From the NCBI GenBank assembly GCA_036703315.1, contig DATNPH010000152.1:1-64000 (forward strand): a DNA stretch of 64,000 nt. Direction: 5' to 3'. The stretch comes from DATNPH01 sp036703315. Lineage in GTDB: Bacteria; Cyanobacteriota; Cyanobacteriia; Cyanobacteriales; Coleofasciculaceae. Made by a program: the position numbers and the translations under genes. Below are positions 35,198 through 43,600 of this stretch, piece after piece. Position 1 is the first letter of the stretch. Every line of letters starts with the position of its first letter. The notes under the pieces are model-generated. The model did no database searches. It was not told the origin of the DNA and saw only the letters and a program-made list of their open reading frames with translations.

Positions 35198-36037
35198 ATG
35201 AGAAACGAGATTGAGCTGAATGATTACAAGCAACAAATATCGGAGCTGTATAGCCGCAGAAGCCACACCTATGATGAAAGTGATTGGCATCTTCGGATTG
35301 CTCATCGTCTTGTTGAGTATGCACAAATCAGCCGAGGGCAGCAGGTGTTGGACATTGCAACTGGGACAGGCATGGTTGCGATTGAAGCCGCCCAGATTGT
35401 GGGTTCTGAGGGTCGGGTCGTCGGAGTAGACATTTCGGCTGGAATGCTTGACCAGGCAAGACGCAAGATTGAGGCATTAGGTCTTGGCAATATCGAGCTT
35501 GAGCTGGCTGATGCCGAAGCATTGGATTTTCCAGATAACAGTTTCGATCGCGTTTTGTGTTCGTCTGCACTGATTTGGATGGCAGACATTCCAGCCGCTT
35601 TACGCCTTTGGCATCGATTTCTCAAGCCTAATGGTCTAATTAGTGTTCATGCGTTTGCCGACACCGCGTTCATTGGTGGGGTTATTGCCCAGAAGGTGGC
35701 TAAAAAGTATGGTATCTCGTTGGCGTTTAGCGAACCAACAGGCACTGTCAAGAAGTGCCATGACTTACTTCAACAAGCAGGCTTTGAGGAGATTGAGGTA
35801 AAAGTCGAGCAGGACGGCAGCTATATTAGCTTGGAACAAGCAAAGCGGATGTGGGCTGGAACTTCCCATCCAGTACCTGGACAATTCCCCAATCCCCTTT
35901 CGCAACTTTCATCCGAGCAACTGGAGCAAGCTAAGGCTGAATTTGATGCAGAATTAGAGGCATTAGTGACTGAGCAGGGAATTTGGAACGATATCACCAC
36001 CTTTTATACATTCGGTCACAAGAGAGCAGGCAGCTAA
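35198..36037 (+). CDS. Class I SAM-dependent methyltransferase (UbiE-like)
   Basis: 279 residues. SAM motif I VLDIATGTGMVAIEAAQIVG (around residue 50), post-I VVGVDISAGMLDQARRK, and LELADAEALDFPDNSFDRVLCSSALIWMADIPAALRLWHRFLKPNG (parts given as ADAEALDFPDNSFDRV and RFLKPNG) match the type 11/UbiE group. The C-terminal half lacks an obvious substrate signature. Follows the AraC regulator on the same strand and ends just before a heptamer repeat block. Confidence 0.87.
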   Translation: MRNEIELNDYKQQISELYSRRSHTYDESDWHLRIAHRLVEYAQISRGQQVLDIATGTGMVAIEAAQIVGSEGRVVGVDISAGMLDQARRKIEALGLGNIELELADAEALDFPDNSFDRVLCSSALIWMADIPAALRLWHRFLKPNGLISVHAFADTAFIGGVIAQKVAKKYGISLAFSEPTGTVKKCHDLLQQAGFEEIEVKVEQDGSYISLEQAKRMWAGTSHPVPGQFPNPLSQLSSEQLEQAKAEFDAELEALVTEQGIWNDITTFYTFGHKRAGS

Positions 36038-36080
36038 GGTAAAGGGCATAGGGCATAGGGCATAGAGCATAGGGCATAGG
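36027..36080 (+). repeat. Tandem heptamer repeat (GGGCATA)n
   Basis: About six copies of AGGGCAT/AGAGCAT in direct tandem immediately downstream of the methyltransferase stop. STRR-type. Confidence 0.85.
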
Positions 36081-36110
36081 AAGAGTATTTTACGTAGTCT
36101 ATGTATTATT

Positions 36111-36151
36111 AATTACCACTTACCAATTACCACTTACCAATTACCAATTCC
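36111..36151 (+). repeat. Tandem heptamer repeat (TTACCAA/TTACCAC)n
   Basis: Five or six copies alternating ATTACCA and CTTACCA. This is the reverse complement of the ATTGGTA unit seen at 5385-5417, showing one repeat family at several sites. Confidence 0.85.
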
Positions 36152-36294
36152 AAAAAAACGTTAGCGCTAGCTCTCTTCGAGTCTTGCCTGCGGCACGCTG
36201 CGCTTTCCGAGCGTCTTGTGCCAGTTGAAGGTGCCCAATGTAGGTAATTAGTCGAGTCATTTGTCATTTGTTCTGGGTCAGTGGTAATTTCTAT

Positions 36295-36322
36295 TGACAC
36301 GGGACAACGGACAAAGGACAAA
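36295..36322 (+). repeat. Short heptamer repeat (GGACAAA)n at the glutamine-synthetase-like gene start
   Basis: Three or four imperfect GGACAA(A/C) units end directly before the chosen ATG; the last unit also supplies an AAAGGA ribosome-binding site. Confidence 0.6.
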
Positions 36323-36323
36323 T

Positions 36324-37658
36324 ATGGATCGAGAAATGCTTAAATCTCTTGATGAGCTGCGTATCCGGTTTGTTCGCATTCTCTGGTGTGACAATGCCAA
36401 TATCATTCGCGGTAAGGCGGTACACCGGGGAGCATTGTCTGACTACCTGCAACATGGTGTCGGTATCTCAGCAGCTCAGCAGGCGATTCCCGTGATGTAT
36501 GATGCCCCAGTACCGGGAAGTGGTTTGGGACCAGTGGGTGAGGTGCGCTTGCTACCAGACTGGGATACCTTCACGCCCTTGCCTTATGCTCCGGGTCATG
36601 CCCGTGTGATGGGAGATATGGTCAACAATGGTAGTGCTTGGGGGATGTGTCCTCGGAACTTTCTCAAAAGGATGGTTGCAGAGGCTAAGCGTGAAGGGTT
36701 GGAAGTGATTGCCGCCTTTGAGAATGAATTCTACCTGCTGCGGCAGATACCCGATCGCATTGTGCCAGCTGATGAAACGGTTTTTGCTTCAACCTTATCA
36801 ATGGACTTGCATCAGAGAGTGATCGATGAGATTGCGGAAGCATTGGTAGAACAAGGAATACTGGTGGAGCAGTATTACCCGGAGTCCGGACCAGGTCAGC
36901 AGGAAATTTCGGTACTCTATACGAATGCGCTAGGGGCAGCGGATCAGCAGATTGCGTTTCGTGAGACAGTCAGAGCGATCGCTCTCCAACATAACCTCAA
37001 AGCCTCATTTCTACCCAAAATCTTTGCCGACAAAGCTGGCAGTGGTTGCCATCTCCATCTCAGTCTCTGGCAGGACGGGCAGAACCTTTTACCAAGTCTC
37101 GAAGCAGAAGGGGAACTTTCAGAAATTGCTCGTCGCTTCATTGCTGGCATTCTTCACCACCTGCCGGCTTTGATGGCACTAACAACACCCACCACTAACT
37201 CCTATCGGCGTATCCATCCTCACTATTGGAGTGGTGCCTTCCGCTGTTGGGGAATGGATAACCGTGAGGCAGCGGTGAGAGTACCAAGTAACCCAGAAGA
37301 AATCAGTCCCACTCATTTTGAACTCAAAACGGTAGATGCTTCCGCTAATCCTTATCTAGCATTGGGTGCAGTAATTGCCGCTGGACTGGATGGTGTCCGG
37401 CATTGTCTTGAGCTAGGAGAGTCAGCAGCAGTAGACCCTGGATACATGACGGAAGCAGAACTTAGTACTCATGGCATTGATCGATTGCCGACAAACCTAG
37501 AGCAGTCAATTATGCAACTAAGCAACGACAATGTTCTCCTAGATGCCTTGGGGACAGAACTTGCTCAAGCTTACCTAGCAGTTCGCAAAGCTGAGTGGGA
37601 AGCAATGAAGGATTTAGAGATGGAAGAGGAAGTGAAACTTTTGTTAGAGCGATATTAA
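36324..37658 (+). CDS. Glutamine synthetase family protein (gamma-glutamyl ligase type)
   Basis: 444 residues from ATG 36324, chosen because AAGGA precedes it; an upstream ATG at 36294 runs through a heptamer repeat. Conserved glutamine-synthetase elements are present: the Glu-rich FENEFYLL (around residue 133), GPGQQEIS, GSGCHLHLSLW, the ATP/glutamate-binding NSYRRIHPHYWSG and NREAAVRVP, plus SANPYLALGAVIAAG. It differs from GlnA type I in its N-terminus and lacks the adenylylation region, so it more likely ligates glutamate to an amine or polyamine (GlnA3/PuuA-like) than to ammonia. No amine-catabolism gene is adjacent. Confidence 0.85.
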   Translation: MDREMLKSLDELRIRFVRILWCDNANIIRGKAVHRGALSDYLQHGVGISAAQQAIPVMYDAPVPGSGLGPVGEVRLLPDWDTFTPLPYAPGHARVMGDMVNNGSAWGMCPRNFLKRMVAEAKREGLEVIAAFENEFYLLRQIPDRIVPADETVFASTLSMDLHQRVIDEIAEALVEQGILVEQYYPESGPGQQEISVLYTNALGAADQQIAFRETVRAIALQHNLKASFLPKIFADKAGSGCHLHLSLWQDGQNLLPSLEAEGELSEIARRFIAGILHHLPALMALTTPTTNSYRRIHPHYWSGAFRCWGMDNREAAVRVPSNPEEISPTHFELKTVDASANPYLALGAVIAAGLDGVRHCLELGESAAVDPGYMTEAELSTHGIDRLPTNLEQSIMQLSNDNVLLDALGTELAQAYLAVRKAEWEAMKDLEMEEEVKLLLERY

Positions 37659-37795
37659 ATTTTTCTACAACCCTTGATGACAGATTGGTATGACAGCTCA
37701 GAATGTCAGAATAAAAAAGTGTGAGCTAGACTAAATCAAAAATGTCATCTGTCTTAATAAAGAATTAATATTTCCTGTAACTTAGTGCAAATCCA

Positions 37796-40639
37796 ATGGT
37801 ATTAGCAGAAGTTTTTATTCCCCATGGACATTGCTATCTATGGAAGCCTAGTTTGGTAGGATTGCATATCATTTCAGATGCATTGATTGCATTAGCCTAC
37901 TATTCAATTCCGCTAATGCTAATTTATTTCGTTGAAAAGAGACGAGATATTCCCTTCAACTGGATTTTTCAGTTGTTTAGTGCATTCATCGTTGCCTGTG
38001 GCACCACTCATTTAATAGGAATCTGGACACTTTGGCATCCTAACTATTGGCTATCTGGTTTTATTAAAATGCTTACCGCCGCCATCTCCCTATCTACGGC
38101 AGTAGTATTAGTACCATTATTACCTAAGGCTTTGGCATTACCAAGTCCAGCACAGCTAGAAGCTGCTAACCAAGAACTGGAAAAGCAAATTAGCCAATGC
38201 AAGGAAATTGAAGAGACGCTACGCGATCGCGAGCGGAGATTCCGAGCTATCTTTAACCAAACCTTTCAATTTATCGGTCTACTCAAACCAGATGGCACGC
38301 TTCTGGAAGTTAATCAAACGGCACTAGATTTTGCAGGATTGACTCAGATAGATGTGGTTGATCGTCCATTGTGGGAAACACGGTGGTGGGTAGAGAGAGA
38401 TCGAGAGCAAGGGGAGATGGGGGAACCAAAATCGTCTTGCTTATCAACGAAACAGGAGCAGTTAAAAGAAGCTGTAGCGCAAGCAGCAGCGGGTGAGTTT
38501 GTGCGTTACGAAGTTGACATTCAGGGCGCGAGTGATACGGTGACGATAATCGACTTCTCTCTCAAACCTGTAAGGGATGAAACTGGGCGAGTGGTATTGT
38601 TGATTCCTGAAGGTCGGGATATCACCGAACGCAAACAAATGGAGGCAGTGCTACGAGAGAGCGAAGAACGTTTCCGCCTCGCCTTTCATGATGCCGCGAT
38701 CGGCATAGCACTTGTAGCACCAGACGGACACTTTCTGAAAGTCAATCCTTCTTTATGTGAAATTGTTGGGTATAGCGAATCAGAATTGCTAGGGACAAAC
38801 TTCCAAATTCTTACACATCTCAATGACTTAGACGCCGATCTCGGCTATTTGCACCAGATGCTAGCAGGTGAGATTCGAACTTACCAAATGGAGAAACAAT
38901 ACTTTCATAAATGCGGAGATAGCGTCTGGATTTTGTTGAGCGTTTCTCTAGTGCGCAATGATCAAGGGGAAGCCTTATACTTTGTTTCCCAATTTCAAGA
39001 CATCACGGAACGCAAACGAGCTGAGCAGGTGTTAGCCGACTACAATCGTACCTTAGAAGTCCAAGTAGCAGAACGCACAGTACAATTGAGCAACACTAAT
39101 GAACAATTAGAGCGTGAAATTGCTGAGCGGAAGCAGGCAGAGGTGGCACTGCAACAAGCTAAAGAAGCTGCCGATGCAGCGAACCGTGCCAAGAGTAAAT
39201 TCCTTGCCAATATGAGTCACGAACTGAGAACGCCACTAAACGCCATTCTCGGTTTTAGCCAACTACTCAGTCGCGATTCAACTCTCACTTCATCTCAGCA
39301 TGAACAACTAGGAATCATTAACCGCAGTGGTGAGCATTTACTAGAACTAATCAATGATGTTTTGGAAATGTCCAAAATTGAAGCAGGGAGGATACAACTC
39401 AACCCCAGCTACTTTGATTTGTATAGTCTAGTGAGAAGTATCACGGAGATGTTAAAACTCAAGGCTCAAGTCAAGGGATTGCAGCTAAAGTTGGACATGG
39501 CTCCAGATGTTCCACAATATGTGTTTTCAGATGAGAGTAAATTACGCCAGGTTTTAATTAATCTCCTAGGAAACAGCATCAAATTTACGCAAGCAGGTAG
39601 TGTAACACTGCGTGTAGAAAGTGCTAATAATCAATGGCTAATAGCTAATAGCTCACAGGAAGCAAGGAGTAATAAACAATTAGCAATTTGCCCTGAACAA
39701 TTGGCTATCAACTTTGAAGTGTCCGATACTGGTCCGGGCATTGCCCCGGAGGAACTTAAAACATTATTTGATGCTTTTGTCCAAACTGAAGCAGGTCAAA
39801 AAGCTCAAGAAGGAACAGGTTTGGGTTTATCCATTAGCAAACGATTTGTTGAGTTAATGGGAGGAGACATGAGCGTCAACAGTACCCTAGGTGAGGGGAG
39901 TGCGATCACCTTTAATATCCTTGTAAACCTAGCCCAAGCCAATCACAGTTATTGCCAGCCTTCAAAAGGGCGGGTGATTGGCTTAGCACCCGATCAACCT
40001 CCCTATCGTATCTTGGTTGTTGAGGATACATGGGAAAATCGTCACCTGCTGGTTAAGCTGCTAGAATCCCTTGGATTTGAGGTATTTGAAGCTATCAATG
40101 GTCAAGAAGCCGTTGAGCACTGGGAGAGTTGGGAGCCGCACCTAATTTTAATGGATATACGGACACCAGTGATGGATGGCTATGAAGCCACTAAACGCAT
40201 CAAAGCTCATCTCAAAGGTCAAGCTACCGTGATTATTGCCGTTACTGCCAGTGCCTTTAATGAAGAACGAGCCGTTGTCATGTCAGCGGGTTGCGATGAC
40301 TTTATACGAAAACCCTTCCAAGAGTCGGTAGTTCTGGAAAAAATCGCTCAACACCTTGGATTGCGCTATGTTTATGAAAGTATACCCAAATCGACTTCAC
40401 TCCAGTCGAGAGAAAGAAGAGTTGAGGCATTGAGAAAAGAGGAGCTTTTAGGGATGCCTCCAGAGTGGCTCTCCCAGCTACATCTGACAGCACTCGGTGC
40501 TGATAATGATGAGATTTTAACCTTAATCGAACAAATCCCTGAATCTCAATCGGCTCTGAAGTTAGCTTTAGCAGATTTAGTCAATAACTTTCGACTGGAC
40601 TTAATCATTGATGTAACTGAAGCCTTTGCTAATGGATAG
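37796..40639 (+). CDS. Ethylene-receptor-like hybrid histidine kinase
   Basis: 947 residues. The first about 115 residues hold three membrane helices matching the ethylene-binding domain of plant ETR1 and Synechocystis Etr1: Asp28 and Tyr35 in ISDALIALAYYSIPL and the copper-ligand pair Cys68/His72 in FIVACGTTHLIG. Then come a coiled coil, PAS1 (about 150-280, containing a purine-repeat-encoded stretch REQGEMGE), PAS2 (285-405), a second coiled coil, HisKA with His475 (ANMSHELRTPLN), an ATPase domain with a repeat-derived insertion before DTGPGI, and a receiver with Asp787 (LILMDIRTPVMDG). A tail of about 85 residues follows. Its stop overlaps the start of the next kinase. It probably senses ethylene or a similar small ligand; the output is unknown. 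Confidence 0.9.
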   Translation: MVLAEVFIPHGHCYLWKPSLVGLHIISDALIALAYYSIPLMLIYFVEKRRDIPFNWIFQLFSAFIVACGTTHLIGIWTLWHPNYWLSGFIKMLTAAISLSTAVVLVPLLPKALALPSPAQLEAANQELEKQISQCKEIEETLRDRERRFRAIFNQTFQFIGLLKPDGTLLEVNQTALDFAGLTQIDVVDRPLWETRWWVERDREQGEMGEPKSSCLSTKQEQLKEAVAQAAAGEFVRYEVDIQGASDTVTIIDFSLKPVRDETGRVVLLIPEGRDITERKQMEAVLRESEERFRLAFHDAAIGIALVAPDGHFLKVNPSLCEIVGYSESELLGTNFQILTHLNDLDADLGYLHQMLAGEIRTYQMEKQYFHKCGDSVWILLSVSLVRNDQGEALYFVSQFQDITERKRAEQVLADYNRTLEVQVAERTVQLSNTNEQLEREIAERKQAEVALQQAKEAADAANRAKSKFLANMSHELRTPLNAILGFSQLLSRDSTLTSSQHEQLGIINRSGEHLLELINDVLEMSKIEAGRIQLNPSYFDLYSLVRSITEMLKLKAQVKGLQLKLDMAPDVPQYVFSDESKLRQVLINLLGNSIKFTQAGSVTLRVESANNQWLIANSSQEARSNKQLAICPEQLAINFEVSDTGPGIAPEELKTLFDAFVQTEAGQKAQEGTGLGLSISKRFVELMGGDMSVNSTLGEGSAITFNILVNLAQANHSYCQPSKGRVIGLAPDQPPYRILVVEDTWENRHLLVKLLESLGFEVFEAINGQEAVEHWESWEPHLILMDIRTPVMDGYEATKRIKAHLKGQATVIIAVTASAFNEERAVVMSAGCDDFIRKPFQESVVLEKIAQHLGLRYVYESIPKSTSLQSRERRVEALRKEELLGMPPEWLSQLHLTALGADNDEILTLIEQIPESQSALKLALADLVNNFRLDLIIDVTEAFANG
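39622..39714 (+). repeat. Repeat-derived insertion in the ethylene-receptor-like kinase ATPase domain
   Basis: Translated stretch with tandem TAATGGC/AATAGCT-like heptamers and AACAATTGGC-like units. It encodes NNQWLIANSS and a following Asn/Gln/Leu-rich loop between the N box and the G1 box. GGCTAAT-type heptamers also occur intergenically at 10362-10376. Confidence 0.6.
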
Positions 40640-43600
40640 CAACCTACCACCTACTTCCAAGCCCGACATCTTATTGGTTGATGATAACCCGAAAAATCTA
40701 CGTCTTCTACAAACTCTGTTGATTAACTTTGGGTATAAAGTCAGAACGGCGATAAACGGAAAGCTGGCTTTAAAAGTTGTAGAGGTGGCGAAACCGGATT
40801 TGATTTTGATTGATATCGAAATGCCGGAAATGAACGGCTATGAAGTTTGTGAAAAATTGAAAAGTCAAGAGCAGACAGCTGATATTCCGGTAATTTTTAT
40901 TAGTGCTTTAGATGATGTATTCGACAAAGTTAAAGTATTTGAATCTGGTGGAGTAGACTACATCACTAAGCCATTTGAACTTCAAGAAGTTTTAGTCAAA
41001 GTTAAAAATCAACTTACATTTTATCAGCAAAAGAAACAAATTATCGACCAAAACAAGCAACTAATTGAGCAAAACAAGCAACTACAATTGTTAGTAACAA
41101 CAACAAAATGTATTAATGAAGCATCTGATTTTCAATCAGCTCTAGAAGAGATTCTGTACCAAGTCTGTGAGAAAACAGGTTGGAATTTTGGTGAATTTTG
41201 GATTTCCAACCCTGATATTACAGCGTTTGAATATGGTAAAAGTTGGTATGCCAGTGATAAACATTTTGAAAAATTTAGACATAAGAGTGAGCAGTTTACA
41301 TTTCCTACCGACAGGAAACTACTGAGGGAAGTTTGCTTATCCAAGCAAGCTGTTTGGCTTACCGACGTTTCAGTTGAGAAATGCCAATTTTTTACTCGTT
41401 CCCAACTAGCTAAGGAGGTAGGATTAAAAGCCTGTTTTGGGGTTCCTGTTCTCTTCAATAACCAAGTGGTAGCTGTTTTAATTTTGTTGAGAAAAGAAGC
41501 TAGTATCCCGGAACCGCAAACCATTGAGATAGTCAATGCTGTTGCCACCCAGTTGAGTTCATTCATTCAGCATCAACAGGCAGAAACAAAACTTCAGCAT
41601 ACCCAAAGATTCCTTAACTCCTTGCTGGAAAACCTGCCAGTGGGAGTGTTTGCTAAAGATGCTCAGGAATTACGTTTTGTCTACTGGAACAAGGCAATTA
41701 CTCAACTGATAGGTTATTCGGTTTCTGAGGTTATCGGCAAGAGTGACTATGATTTGTTTCCAAAAGAGCAGGCAAGTTTCTGCACGGCGCAAGACCGAGA
41801 GACGATCTCAAGTGGAAAGCTTGTAGATATCCCGATAGAACTGGTTCATACTCATCGCGGTCAACGACTATTTAACATCAAAAAGATTCCTATTTTTGAT
41901 GAATTTGGAGAGCCTCAGTATGTATTAGGAATTGCCGAAGACCTCACAGAATTCAAGCAAGCAGAGAAAACACTTTTTAGACAAGAACAGCAATTTAGAA
42001 CCCTTGCTGAAAATTCACCCGATATCATTACTCGATTTGATCGGGCTCTGCGTTATGTCTACACTAACCCCGCCTTTGAACAGGTAACGGGAATTCCTTA
42101 TCAAAGCTTTATCGGTAAAACTAATCAAGAAGTGGGAATGCCGCTTGAGCTATCATCACTCTGGGAGGCTAATATTCAAAAGGTTTTTGATACAGCTAGA
42201 GCTGAGTGCGATGAGTTTAATTTTCCAATAGCATCCGGCGAATTAAGAACTTATCAGGCTCACTTAGTGCCTGAATTTGCTAAAGATGGAGATGTAGAAT
42301 TTGTCCTAGTCGTCACTCGCGACATTACTCAACTCAAGCAGGCAGAAGTCGCTTTGCAAGATAGTGAGAGACGCTTCCGGGCAATCTTCGAGCAGGCTGC
42401 TGTGGGAATTGCTCAGGTATCACTATCGAATCAGTTTCTTCAGGTTAATCAACGTTTGTGTGACTTGGTGGGATATACAGAGTCAGAACTGTTGGCACAG
42501 GCTTGTCGATCGCTCATCCACCCAGATGATCGAAAGCTGTCTCTAGAGTATGAGCGTCAGATTTTGGCAGGCGAGAGACAAACCTACTCCTTAGAGAAGC
42601 GCTACATCAGCAAGGAGGGTCAGGTGCAGTGGACAAATTCAACAGTATCACTGGTGCGAGACACTCAGGGTATCCCAGAGTATTTCATCAAAATAGTTGA
42701 AGATATCACTGAGCGTAAGCAGGCAGAGGGGGCGCTGCGGGAGTCGAATCGTCTCGTTACTAACATTCTGGAAAGTATTACAGATGCCTTTGTTGCCCTG
42801 GATCACGAGTGGCGGATTACCTATGTGAATCGGGAAACAGCAAAACTCAACAACAAACAACCAGAGGAATTCATTGGTAAAACCCATTGGGAAGTATGGT
42901 CTTGGTCAGTTGGAACCAAAGTTGAGAGAGAATACCGCCGAGCGATCGCTCAACAGGTGGCTGTTCATTTTGAAGTGTTGTATGAACCGCTAGACATGTG
43001 GTTGGAGATTCATGCCTACCCGTCTAAAGATGGTCTCAACATTTATTTCCGCGACATCACCGTTCGCAAACAAGCAGAGGAAGCGCTGCGATTGATTGTT
43101 GAGGGGACAGCCTCAGCTACTGGTGATAGCTTCATGCGCTCCTGTGTCCGTTATCTAGCCCAAATCCTGCAAGCTCGTTATGCCTTGATTGCTGAGATGG
43201 TAGATAAGACATGTACCAAAGCTCGTACCTTAGCCTTTTGGACGGGTGAAACCTGGGGTGAGAACTTCGAGTATGACCTAGCAGACACTCCCTGTGAAAA
43301 TTTCCCACAGGAGAAAGTGTGCTTCTACTCACAAGAGGTGCAAGCCTTATTTCCTAACGATTTATATTCAGCGACATTAGACGCCCAAAGCTACTTAGGA
43401 ATTCCTCTAATTAACTCCAAGGGAAATATTTTTGGTCTAATGGTGGTGCTGGATGTGAAGCCGATGGAAATCGATTTGGGCAAACAATCGATTTTGAAAA
43501 TTTTTGCAGATCGCGCCGGAGCAGAACTAGAGCGCCAGCAAACGGAGTCGGCACGCAGGCTAGCGACCGATCGCCTGCAACATCTGCTTACCGCTAACCC

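Noticed and set aside
36027..36151. CRISPR array
   Set aside because: Repeats are direct 7-bp tandems without spacers; no cas genes in the window.
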